A stretch of 64,000 bases of DNA from an uncultured Coriobacteriaceae bacterium (GTDB lineage Bacteria; Actinomycetota; Coriobacteriia; Coriobacteriales; Eggerthellaceae): assembly GCA_937937585.1 (NCBI GenBank), contig CALDCB010000008.1, positions 352,538-416,537 of the forward strand. Direction: 5' to 3'. Shown here piece after piece: positions 42,540 to 51,527 of the stretch (position 1 is its first letter; every line of letters starts with the position of its first letter). Made by a program: the position numbers and the translations under genes. The notes beneath the pieces were generated by a model. That model did no database searches. It was given only the letters and a program-made list of their open reading frames with translations, and was not told the origin of the DNA.

Positions 42540-44981
42540 CTAGCCCTCTTCCACGGCGGAAGCCAAAGCGACCACCGCCTGGCCGTATGAGATGCAGCCG
42601 TCGTTAGGCGGAAGATCCTTGTTCAGAGCGACGGTGAAGCCCATCGCGCCAAGCTTTTGGCACGCGTTCTCAACCAGGTAGCGGTTCATGAACACGCCGC
42701 CGGACAAGGCAATCGTCGAAATGCCGTACAGCGCGTTCGCCAGCTGGGCGATCGCGACGATGGCGTCGACGAAGGCGTTGTGGAAGCGAAGCGCGATGAC
42801 CGACGCAGGAATGCCCGCAAGCTTGTCATCAAGCATGGCCTGGAAGGTGTTCGCCGGATCAAGCAGCAGAACCGACGTGTCAAGCGCGGTGCTTTCCTCG
42901 CCCGCCGAGTTCTTCACCACGCCAATGGCGTAGCGCTGAGCGATCTCGGCGGCAGCCTCGGCGGTTGACGCATGCGGGTCGGAATCGGCACGGGCGGCAT
43001 CAAGCATGATGGCCGGCTCGCCCTCGTAGCTGGGAGCGACGCAAATGCCCAAAAGCGCAGCGGCGGCATCGAACAGACGACCGACCGACGAGGTGAGCGG
43101 CGTGTTCAAACCGCGCTCGATCATTTGGTCGCACACTGGCGCCTCGGCCCCTAAAGCAGCAACCGCATCGGCGGCAGCAGGGTGACCAAGCAGGTCGAAG
43201 GCCCACAGCGCGCCGTATGCCATGCGCAACGGGCGCTTGACCGCAGCCGCGCCGCCCGGCATGGGAACGTACACGAAGTTGGCGAAACGCTCGAACGTCT
43301 GACGATTTGCCAGCAGAACCTCACCACCCCAAATGTTGCCGTCCTCGCCATAACCGGTCCCATCGAAGGCAACGCCCACAACGGCATCGGTAATGCCATG
43401 CTCGCCCATAACCGAAGCAATATGCGCATGATGATGCTGAACCTCTACAAGAGGCGTGCCCTGTTCACGATTTTGGGCGTGAGCCCACTTCGAGGAAAGG
43501 TACTCGGGGTGACGATCGCAGGCAAGAGCTTGCGGCTTCAGGTCGAACAGCTGCTGGAAGCGGGCCTTCGAATCGAGCCAGGCATCGTACACGTCGGCAT
43601 TTTCCATGTCGCCGATATGCTGCGAGACGAACGTTTGGGCACCGCGCGAGAACGCGAACGTGTTCTTCTGCTCGGGACCTGCGGCAAAAACGCACGGAGC
43701 CTTGGCACTGCGGGCCTTATCGACCAGCGGCGCGGGAGCGAAACCGCGGGCACGGCGCACGAACTGTAAAGCCTCGAGGGGCTCGCCATGCTCGTCAACG
43801 CCGCCAACGCGAAGCACGCGCACGACCGAATCGTCGTAGCGAGCGCGAATGGTACGGTTGTTCCCCAAGAACGCATCGGCAATGCCGGCTAGCTGCTCGT
43901 ACGCTTTGCCGTCATCGGTGACGATGGGTTCGTCGTGGACGTTGCCCGAGGTCATGACCAGCATTCCCGAGCCACCCTTCGCCACGAAGTCGTGGATGAG
44001 CAAATGCTGGACCGGCGTTGCCGGAAGCATGACACCAAGCTCCGGAAGCTTGTCAGCCAGCCCCTCGGCCAGGTGGGCATCGGAGCGCTTGCGCAGCAAC
44101 ACGATCGGACGCGCAGGGGTTTCGAGCTGCTGACGCTCGACCGGGTCGATCTGGCAAACGCGCGCAGCCTCATCGGCGTTGGCAACCATCACGGCGAATG
44201 CCTTGCCGTCGCGATGCTTGCGCTTGCGCAGGTTGGCAAGCGCGTCAACGTTCGATGCATCGCACACCAAATGGAAGCCACCCAGGCCCTTCACGGCCAA
44301 AATCTTTCCCTGAATCAACAGGTCAACGGCGCGATCGAAGATCGCATCACTCTCTTCGCGCGTGGAACCCCAGGTGATGTCACTAAGACATCCGTCGGCC
44401 GTCACCTCGCGCCAACTTACGTGCGGACCGCACTCGAAGCAAGCATCGGGCTGAGCGTGGAATCGCCTGTCCTCGGGATCGGCGTACTCATGCGCGCATT
44501 CCGGGCACATCGTGAACTCACCCATGGACGTGCTTGCGCGATCGTACGGCAACTTGTCGATGATCGTGAAGCGCGGGCCGCAGTTCGTGCAGTTAATGAA
44601 CGGATAGCGATAACGCCTGTTGGCGGGGTCGAACAGCTCGTTCACACAGTCGTCGCAGGTTGCCAAGTCGGGCGAAACCAGCGTGGTGTCGGCGGTTTGG
44701 GCGTCGTTCGAGAAACGGATCTCGAAATCGCTGCAGCCCTGAAGCGGCACTTCTTTCATCGTGATGCGCTCGACACGGGCAGCAGCAGGAGCGTTATCCG
44801 AGATTTCCATCACGAACTCGTCAAGCAAGTTGCTTTCAGCCTCAGCGTGAATGAACACGCCGTCAACGGCGTTCAGCACCCATCCCTTGACCAAATAGCG
44901 TTTTGCCAAACGATAGATAAAGGGGCGGAAACCCACCCCTTGAACAATGCCTTTTACATTGATGTCAAGCGCCTCGATCAT
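42540..44981 (-). CDS. hypF: HypF, carbamoyltransferase for cyanide-ligand synthesis
   Basis: This 813-residue protein has the full domain order: acylphosphatase-like (about 1-90, GIVQGVGFRPFIYRL), two zinc fingers (CDDCVNELFD; CTNCGPRF; CPECAHEY; CFECGPH), a YrdC-like domain (about 200-380, VKGLGGFHLVCDA) and a Kae1-like domain (VQHHHAHIASVMGEHG; GVAFDGTGYGEDGNIWGGE; GGVFMNRYL). It uses carbamoyl phosphate to make the HypE thiocarbamate that becomes cyanide. It is upstream of hypC and hypD with a 170-base gap. Confidence 0.97.
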   Translation of the reverse strand: MIEALDINVKGIVQGVGFRPFIYRLAKRYLVKGWVLNAVDGVFIHAEAESNLLDEFVMEISDNAPAAARVERITMKEVPLQGCSDFEIRFSNDAQTADTTLVSPDLATCDDCVNELFDPANRRYRYPFINCTNCGPRFTIIDKLPYDRASTSMGEFTMCPECAHEYADPEDRRFHAQPDACFECGPHVSWREVTADGCLSDITWGSTREESDAIFDRAVDLLIQGKILAVKGLGGFHLVCDASNVDALANLRKRKHRDGKAFAVMVANADEAARVCQIDPVERQQLETPARPIVLLRKRSDAHLAEGLADKLPELGVMLPATPVQHLLIHDFVAKGGSGMLVMTSGNVHDEPIVTDDGKAYEQLAGIADAFLGNNRTIRARYDDSVVRVLRVGGVDEHGEPLEALQFVRRARGFAPAPLVDKARSAKAPCVFAAGPEQKNTFAFSRGAQTFVSQHIGDMENADVYDAWLDSKARFQQLFDLKPQALACDRHPEYLSSKWAHAQNREQGTPLVEVQHHHAHIASVMGEHGITDAVVGVAFDGTGYGEDGNIWGGEVLLANRQTFERFANFVYVPMPGGAAAVKRPLRMAYGALWAFDLLGHPAAADAVAALGAEAPVCDQMIERGLNTPLTSSVGRLFDAAAALLGICVAPSYEGEPAIMLDAARADSDPHASTAEAAAEIAQRYAIGVVKNSAGEESTALDTSVLLLDPANTFQAMLDDKLAGIPASVIALRFHNAFVDAIVAIAQLANALYGISTIALSGGVFMNRYLVENACQKLGAMGFTVALNKDLPPNDGCISYGQAVVALASAVEEG

Positions 44982-45052
44982 AGAGCACCTCCATGCCTAA
45001 GTCTGCGCTTATCTTAATTGTTGCAAAGCCCGATTGCGGAACGCGTCGGCGA

Positions 45053-46777
45053 CTACGCCTGACGCTCGGCGATGATCTCGTCAAGCACGTGACCAATGGC
45101 CTCGGACAGCGCGCGCAGCGTGACGCCGGCGTTGTCCGGAAGGTGCAGGTGCATGGCGCGACGACCGCGCGAGGAAAGCGTGACCAGATCGCCCGAAGCC
45201 TGCGCTTTCGCAAGGCCGCCCAAGCTGTCGGCGATCTCGTCGCACAGCGGGATGTCCTTGACCTCGTCGGCGGACAAAATCAGGAAGACGCCGTTGTTCG
45301 CACCGCCCTTCTGCAGCTGACCGGTGGAATGCAGATAACGCGGGCCAACTTCCAAGCAGGACACGACGCCCAGCTTCTCGGCCACCGCATGACGGATGTT
45401 CTCAAGCGACTCACGACGCCATTCACCCGTGTAGGGAAGGAACGCGTTCAGCGCGAAGAAGTCGCCGGGCTGGATGCTGGCGAACAGATTGCGCAGGGCT
45501 TCCTTGATGGTTTCGGCGCCCTTCATGCACTCGGACAGCTCAACCTCAGCATCGCCCATGTGAATGTCGCCGATGAAGTTCTCGACGATGTCAGGCTCGG
45601 GATGACCTTCCTTCAAGATCTCGAGAACCGCGGCCTTAGCCGACGCGACGTCGGGCTGGTCGAACGGGCAGATCTTCATGAGATAGCCGCACATGGCAAT
45701 AGCGTATTCCCACATCACGAAGTGCTCGGCAAGCTCTTCGACCGAATCGATCTTGAAGTTCATGCGCGGGATGGTGGGATCGACGTAGGACAGGCTCATC
45801 TCGAAATTCTTGAGCTCGTCCCACAGGTCGGTTTTCGTTTGATACATGATGACGCTGCGGTCGCCCGGGTCCTTAGAAAGGTTCAGAGAGTCAACCTCGA
45901 TGTTCGGCAGGATGCCCTTGCCTTCCTTGCCCAAGCTTTCGGCAACCAGCTGCTCGATCCACAGGCCCAGAACGCGGCCGCGCTTCTGCGTAAGGAAGCA
46001 CACCTTGTCACGGCCGTTGGCGTAGCCGTCGTACAAGAATGCCGCCAAAGCAATGGCGGGATTGTCGATGGAGTCTTCGCTGCAGGCTTTTTCAGCCTCA
46101 ATGGCATGCTCGATCACGCGGTCGATGTCGATGCCCACAAGAGCAGCGGGCAAAAGGCCGAACACGGACAGCGCGGAATAGCGGCCGCCAACCGTGGGCT
46201 CGCCATAGAACAAGCCGAGCCAGCCCTCGTCCTGCGCCTGCTTGGCGAGCGCCGAACCAGGGTCGGTGATGGCGATAAGGTGCTGCGGGATTTCCTCGGC
46301 GGGCATGAGCGTGGCAAGCTTGTCGCGAATGGCACTCATGATAAGGCGCGGCTCGATGGTGCCGCCGCTCTTCGACGAGTGAATGAAAACCGTGTGCGCC
46401 GGATCGATCTCGGAGAACAGACCGCGAATGCGGACGGGCGAGTCGGAGTCCATGGTGCGGAACATGATCTTGCCGCAGTCGATTTTGTTGTACTTGGTGA
46501 TAGTCATGGAAGCCTGCGTCGAGCCGCCCTGACCAACCAGAACGACAGTGCGCAGACCGTTGTCGATTTGCTCCTGCGCGAACGACTTGATCTGCTCAAG
46601 CGGGCACGGCGGGTTGGTTGCCAGATCGGTCCAACCCATGAAGTCGCGCGCGAACTGCTGCGCTTCCTCGGAGAAATCGTAAAGGGTGTCGTCCTTCGCG
46701 TAAATACGACTGGCAACACAATCTTTGACCAGCGTTTTGCCCGAAGGGTACAGCTTTTCCATTTCCTGGGAAATCAT
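45053..46777 (-). CDS. pgi: Glucose-6-phosphate isomerase
   Basis: This 574-residue protein resembles the isomerase half of transaldolase/glucose-6-phosphate-isomerase proteins: VVLVGQGGSTQASMT, FIHSSKSGGTIEPRL, ITDPGSALA and PTVGGRYSALSVFGLLPAAL. It interconverts glucose 6-phosphate and fructose 6-phosphate. It lacks the transaldolase half. It is longer than E. coli Pgi (549) and of the divergent bacterial type. The upstream LytTR regulator gene ends 47 bases before it. Confidence 0.88.
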   Translation of the reverse strand: MISQEMEKLYPSGKTLVKDCVASRIYAKDDTLYDFSEEAQQFARDFMGWTDLATNPPCPLEQIKSFAQEQIDNGLRTVVLVGQGGSTQASMTITKYNKIDCGKIMFRTMDSDSPVRIRGLFSEIDPAHTVFIHSSKSGGTIEPRLIMSAIRDKLATLMPAEEIPQHLIAITDPGSALAKQAQDEGWLGLFYGEPTVGGRYSALSVFGLLPAALVGIDIDRVIEHAIEAEKACSEDSIDNPAIALAAFLYDGYANGRDKVCFLTQKRGRVLGLWIEQLVAESLGKEGKGILPNIEVDSLNLSKDPGDRSVIMYQTKTDLWDELKNFEMSLSYVDPTIPRMNFKIDSVEELAEHFVMWEYAIAMCGYLMKICPFDQPDVASAKAAVLEILKEGHPEPDIVENFIGDIHMGDAEVELSECMKGAETIKEALRNLFASIQPGDFFALNAFLPYTGEWRRESLENIRHAVAEKLGVVSCLEVGPRYLHSTGQLQKGGANNGVFLILSADEVKDIPLCDEIADSLGGLAKAQASGDLVTLSSRGRRAMHLHLPDNAGVTLRALSEAIGHVLDEIIAERQA

Positions 46778-46824
46778 ATCTGCCTTCTTTTCAGTTGTGC
46801 GGTAATGCGTGCGGCTTCTAACGC

Positions 46825-47538
46825 CTAAAGACCAAGTGCCTTCTTCAGAGCGGAAACGCGACGGCGCGAAACGGGGATCTTGTCCTCGACGCCGTTCAGC
46901 GTAAGCAGAAGCGTGCCGCCGGAAACAGGCTCGACGCCCTCGACCATGGCAAGGTTGACCAAGTAGCCGCGATGAACGCGGAAGAACCCATGGCCATCGA
47001 GGCGCTTCTCGAGCTGAGCCAGGCTGACCGTCGAGAAATAGCGATCGGTATCGGTTTGCAAATATGCGTAATCATCGCGAGCCATGACAAAACGGATCTT
47101 GTCGATCGCAATGAGGATTTTCTTACCGCCCTTTTCGACGGGGATGCGCTCGGAGTGCTGCGCCTGGGCATGCAGGGCAACGTTCTCTTGCACACGGGCG
47201 ACGGCCTGAGCAAGACGGTCGCTTTCGACCGGCTTGACCAAGTAGTCGATGGCGTTCACCTTGAATGCATCAAGGGCGAACTCGCTGTAAGCGGTGACGA
47301 AGACGACCGCCGGGGGATAACGCAGGTGCTGAAGCGCGTTGGCCAGCTGAAGGCCGTTAGCTTCGGGCATGTTGATGTCCAGGAACATGACATCGCACTG
47401 ATATTCCTTCAGCTTCTCGATAGCCTCGCGCACGCTAGCGGCCTCGGCCACCACGTCGACGGATCCAAGCTCGTCAAGCAGGAACTTAAGTTCGGAACGG
47501 GCAGGAGCCTCGTCGTCGACAATTATTGCTCTCAGCAC
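46825..47538 (-). CDS. LytTR-family response regulator
   Basis: The protein is 237 residues from GTG at 47538 (read VLRAIIVDDE), chosen because AGAGGAGTCC precedes it. A receiver domain has the acidic pair near residues 8-10 and Asp54 (MFLDINMP), and a C-terminal LytTR DNA-binding domain covers about 135-235 (VARDDYAYLQTDTDRYFSTVSL; FRVHRGYLVNLAMVEGVEPVSGG). It resembles LytR/BtsR-type regulators. The likely cognate kinase, a LytS-type protein, is encoded about 8.5 kb away at 55260-56585; that pairing is inference. Confidence 0.92.
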   Translation of the reverse strand: MLRAIIVDDEAPARSELKFLLDELGSVDVVAEAASVREAIEKLKEYQCDVMFLDINMPEANGLQLANALQHLRYPPAVVFVTAYSEFALDAFKVNAIDYLVKPVESDRLAQAVARVQENVALHAQAQHSERIPVEKGGKKILIAIDKIRFVMARDDYAYLQTDTDRYFSTVSLAQLEKRLDGHGFFRVHRGYLVNLAMVEGVEPVSGGTLLLTLNGVEDKIPVSRRRVSALKKALGL

Positions 47539-47681
47539 AGCGGACTCCTCTTTTTCATCCACAAAACCGCAGGTCATTCAATAATAACGGTCGCACCTTC
47601 GGGAGCGGCCGGACATTTAGAGACAGAAGGACGAATGGCGCGTTTCGCAGAGGCGCTTGGCAGCTTTCCTTGAAACATGGC

Positions 47682-47703
47682 AAAAAAGCCCATTTGAGCC
47701 TTC
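47682..47703 (-). terminator. Weak terminator after the MoxR ATPase
   Basis: AGGCTC and GGGCTT (with G-U pairs) form a short stem with an AAAT loop, followed by TTTTTT on the minus strand. Confidence 0.5.
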
Positions 47704-47774
47704 TTAACCTAACGATTATAGAGCATCTTGTCGATCTTCGCGACTTCGTCCTTGTTTTCGATAGAAGCCCAGCT

Positions 47775-49283
47775 CTACAACTCAAGCTTGTCGATTTCCG
47801 AAAGCAAGTCATCACGGCGGGCATCGACCATCAGCTCGTCGTTGTGAGCATAGTAGCTGTCCGAGCCGAAGCGGTTGATGAAACGTGCCGTGGCGCGACG
47901 GGCGGTCAGCTCGGTGACAAAGACAAGCTGCTCGCGATCGGCGCCAAACGCCTGGTCGATGAAGGAGAACGCGTTGTCGATCGCGGCCGAGGCCTGGTCA
48001 ACCAGCGGCTGAAGAGTCTCGACCTCGGCCTTGAAATCGGCTTGCACAACCTCGAAGGCGGCAGCGTCCTGCACGGACTGCTGCAAGTCGCAGTGGGCAA
48101 CGAAGCCCTTCAGCATGGCAACCGCCAAACGAGCGACACGTAGGTCGATGGCCGTGGCAGTATCGGCTTTCTGGCGCTTCTCGAGCCTCTCTTCGCGCTC
48201 GGCGATAGCCGCGGCCAGCTCGTCCTTCGCCGACGCGCCCGAAATGATGCGTTTCTTCGCCGCGCGCAGAACGTCCCGGACGTCCATCAGCACGGCCTCG
48301 CGCTCGAGCGCCTTCGCAGCCAAGCCCGAAACGCCATCGAGCATCAACCCCAGCAGGGCAAGGCGCTCATCGAACGCGGCCTCCTTCGCGCGATTCACGA
48401 TGTCGGGCGACACCTGTCCGCGAAGGATCTCGTCCACCTGGTAATCGGAGCGGTACTTGTTGAACAGGTCGTAATACAGGGCGAAACGCTCGGCGATCTC
48501 GGGGTCTTGCACGTACTGTTCGACCAGCTCGCGCCCAACGGGAGTTCCCAGCTCCTCGAACAGCGTGATGATCTCGGACAGGTCGCTCCAACCGCGCGCT
48601 GACACGAAATGCTTGCCCGACGTGGTGGTTTCCACGAAATAAAAATCGTCACGGCGAACTTCCAGGTAGGTCAGGATCGCCGGATGCACGTCCGTCTGAC
48701 GCGCGTACTCCTTCCATGCCTCGAAGTCGGGCTCCACCTCGAGCTTGCGCAGGCGGTCGAGCGTAACGATGTCGAACTCGTGCACCGACCGGTTGTACGC
48801 CGGCGGGTTGCCCGCGCACACCACCACCCAGCCGTCGGGAACGCGATGGCGTCCGAACGTTTTGAACTGCAGGAACTGGAGCATCGACGGGTAAAGCGTC
48901 TCGGAAACGCAGTTGATCTCGTCAAGGAACAGAATGCCGCGCGAACGGCCCGTCTCGGCCATGTAGTCGTAGATCGAGGCAATGATCTCGGACATCGTGT
49001 ACTCGGAAACATCAACGTCGCGGCCGCCGTACTCCTTGCGCACCACAACGGGAAGGCCCAGCGCGCTCTGGCGCGTGTGATGGGTCATCGAGTACGAAAC
49101 CAGGCCGATGCCCAGCTCATCGGCGACTTGCGCCATAATGGCGGTCTTGCCGATACCCGGCGCGCCCAACAGGAAAATAGGACGCTGGTGTGCGACGGAG
49201 ATGCGGTACATCCCGGCGTCATCTTTCGTCAGGTATGCCTCAACTGTTTGTTTGACCTGCTGTTTCGCATCTGCGATGTTCAT
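47775..49283 (-). CDS. MoxR-type AAA+ ATPase
   Basis: This 502-residue protein has Walker A GAPGIGKT (residues 40-47), Walker B FLDEIN (119-124) and a sensor pattern (VVVCAGNPPAYN), followed by a helical C-terminal extension of about 200 residues. MoxR ATPases act with VWA proteins as chaperones or remodelling machines; here the VWA gene (49342) is directly upstream and the two likely form one machine. The ribosome site is strong (GGAGGCC). The C-terminal part (about 300-502) contains helical segments with many charged residues and is not assigned. Confidence 0.92.
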   Translation of the reverse strand: MNIADAKQQVKQTVEAYLTKDDAGMYRISVAHQRPIFLLGAPGIGKTAIMAQVADELGIGLVSYSMTHHTRQSALGLPVVVRKEYGGRDVDVSEYTMSEIIASIYDYMAETGRSRGILFLDEINCVSETLYPSMLQFLQFKTFGRHRVPDGWVVVCAGNPPAYNRSVHEFDIVTLDRLRKLEVEPDFEAWKEYARQTDVHPAILTYLEVRRDDFYFVETTTSGKHFVSARGWSDLSEIITLFEELGTPVGRELVEQYVQDPEIAERFALYYDLFNKYRSDYQVDEILRGQVSPDIVNRAKEAAFDERLALLGLMLDGVSGLAAKALEREAVLMDVRDVLRAAKKRIISGASAKDELAAAIAEREERLEKRQKADTATAIDLRVARLAVAMLKGFVAHCDLQQSVQDAAAFEVVQADFKAEVETLQPLVDQASAAIDNAFSFIDQAFGADREQLVFVTELTARRATARFINRFGSDSYYAHNDELMVDARRDDLLSEIDKLEL

Positions 49284-49341
49284 CTTCGGCCTCCCTATGT
49301 GCCGTTAACCGCTACTTTCGGGGCTTCGAGAAGCCCAGCGT

Positions 49342-51480
49342 CTAAAGCTGGCGGATGTCCTCTTGATCGATAACCACGCGCATGGCCCACGGAGGCACGC
49401 GCCGTTTCTGGCCGCCCTCGTCGACGAAAACGAAAGCGACATCGTAATCGGGCGGTGAATCGGGGTAGATTCCCGCGCCGTCGGTGAAGTAAATCAAACC
49501 GCGCAGATCCTCGAACTCGCCCGCGCGGACCAGCTCGTCCACATAGGCGAACAGCGGGCGGAAGTCGGTGCCGCCAAAGCCTTTCACCTGGAACGAATCG
49601 ATATAGCGGGTGAAGTCGTCGACCGACGTGATAACCGTGTCCTCCTGAACCGCGGCATCGCACTGAATGATGTGGACATTCACCTGCGTGCCGAATTCCT
49701 CGGAGCTTTTCAGCATCTCGAAGGTGCGCTCGACGAAACGCTGAACCAGCGGCCCCGAACACGATCCCGAGGTGTCCAACGCAATGACAAACTCGCGCAC
49801 GCGCCGCGACTCCTTGTACTCAAGCGGCTCGATTAGCGGCATGTTGCCGTAGCGCGACAAGCCGTACGTGTAGTAAACATAGTCGAACTCGTCGTCGTTC
49901 AGCCGCATATCCTCGCCCATGCGGCTGAACATGCGCAGGAAATCGGCATAGTTCGTGCGCGTACGGTTCACCAGCTCGAGATTGGCCATCAAACTTCCCG
50001 CACCGTCGCCGCGGCTTTTCGACATGGTCTCCAAGTCGGCCTGGATACGCTTGCCGATGTCCTCCCAGTCGCTTTTCGCCTGGTCGAAATCGGGCTGCTC
50101 GGGCACGTCGTCAAGCGATCGCTCATCATAACCCGCGTCGGAGGAACCCGATGTCGGCGTATCGGTTGGCGAACTTGAAGACGACTCCGCAGACGAATCG
50201 GCGCTTTGCGCCTGGCTGTCCGTCTGATGTGGCGGCGCTTGCGGAGACTCGGCAGCCTCGCTGTCGGGCGCGCCAGCCCGCGGCACGTCAGAGGAATCGG
50301 GGGTGTCGCCCTGGGGGTTCTTCTTGCCAGGAGCGTCACTCGAAGAAGTATCACCCGCGTCGCCGTCGACATCGTTGTCGGACGAGGGATCGGCATCTTC
50401 GTTGCCGCCGTCTAATTCGTCGCGATCGGGGTCGTCGCTCGGGGCATCATCGCGGCCTTCGCCCGAGCCGCCATCCGAACCTTGACCGGATTCTCCATCG
50501 GAGACGTCTTCCTGGCCGCCTTGCTCGTCCGCATCGTCTTCGCCCGACTCCGAAGTCGCACCCGCGCCATCCTGATTGTCGCTTTGGTCGGGGTCGTCGC
50601 CCTCTTCGGTGCGATCGGCCTCATCGGGATCATCGGTGCGCTCGGGCTCGGTCAAGTTCCAAAACCCGTGGCTGTCGCGCACAAACAACGGCTCCGATTC
50701 GTTAAGCAGCTCCGTCAAACGCAACTCGTCACGCGAAAGCGGTAGCACGGCATCGGCGTTGCGCAAACGTTCGATCAGGCGGTAAACCTGCGCGGGCGTC
50801 AGCGCGTCAACCGCACTGCGCAGCTGCTTCAGAAGCGCGTTGCGCTGCGCGTCATCAGAACACGCGAAACGCGCGCCGCACATTTCCATGGCGATGGCTT
50901 CGACGCAGATGTCGCATGCGTATGACCAGTTCAACGGGTGCTCGCGGCGCGTTTCGAACGGCTGCCTGAACACGCAATGCAAGATAAGGTGAAGAAAGTC
51001 GCGCGTCATCTCGTTGGGGTCGCTACGGAAACGCGAGACCACACCGCGCGGGCTGAAGAATAACCGGGCTCCGTCGGTGCCCACCGTTCCTTCGAAATCG
51101 TCGGAAACGACGGGCAACTTCCAAAACGCCGAGTCCAAATAACGGAACGCCATCATAAGCGTGGTGCGGCATTCGGAAAGGACGCGCATGGCCAGATCCT
51201 CAACCATCGCTTGACGCTGCTTTTCTTCGGGGGTCTGCTCCGGCGACATGCCGTCGGAGCCCGAAACCACTACGGGAACCGCGCCCGACGGCATTGCCTG
51301 CACGATGGCGGCAACCGCCGAACGGGCGTTGCGCGCAGCTTTGTCGCGAGCGTCGCGTTCGCGCGCAGCAGCAGAAGCATTAGCGGCGACATTCTTACGC
51401 GCGGCAGCGGAAGCCCCTGCGGCGGCGGCAGAAGCAGGCGCGCCGAATCCAGCGGCACCCTTATGACCGTTGCAACCCAT
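49342..51480 (-). CDS. VWA-domain protein of the DUF2201 (metallopeptidase-like) type
   Basis: This 712-residue protein has an Ala-rich, Arg/Asp-rich start and an N-terminal helical region (about 90-290, with LRLTELL and FPLSRDELR-type patterns). A long acidic low-complexity linker (about 290-470, mostly Asp/Glu/Ser/Gly/Pro) follows. The C-terminal VWA-like domain (about 560-712) carries the metal-site motif DTSGS (Asp569). The pairing with MoxR is typical of VWA/MoxR systems. It has no secretion signal, so it is cytoplasmic. The mixed linker is unusual and may be a flexible tether. Confidence 0.88.
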   Translation of the reverse strand: MGCNGHKGAAGFGAPASAAAAGASAAARKNVAANASAAARERDARDKAARNARSAVAAIVQAMPSGAVPVVVSGSDGMSPEQTPEEKQRQAMVEDLAMRVLSECRTTLMMAFRYLDSAFWKLPVVSDDFEGTVGTDGARLFFSPRGVVSRFRSDPNEMTRDFLHLILHCVFRQPFETRREHPLNWSYACDICVEAIAMEMCGARFACSDDAQRNALLKQLRSAVDALTPAQVYRLIERLRNADAVLPLSRDELRLTELLNESEPLFVRDSHGFWNLTEPERTDDPDEADRTEEGDDPDQSDNQDGAGATSESGEDDADEQGGQEDVSDGESGQGSDGGSGEGRDDAPSDDPDRDELDGGNEDADPSSDNDVDGDAGDTSSSDAPGKKNPQGDTPDSSDVPRAGAPDSEAAESPQAPPHQTDSQAQSADSSAESSSSSPTDTPTSGSSDAGYDERSLDDVPEQPDFDQAKSDWEDIGKRIQADLETMSKSRGDGAGSLMANLELVNRTRTNYADFLRMFSRMGEDMRLNDDEFDYVYYTYGLSRYGNMPLIEPLEYKESRRVREFVIALDTSGSCSGPLVQRFVERTFEMLKSSEEFGTQVNVHIIQCDAAVQEDTVITSVDDFTRYIDSFQVKGFGGTDFRPLFAYVDELVRAGEFEDLRGLIYFTDGAGIYPDSPPDYDVAFVFVDEGGQKRRVPPWAMRVVIDQEDIRQL

Positions 51481-51527
51481 AACGCACCCCCTTCAAGATC
51501 ACGTTGTTGGGACTATGAAACCACAGG

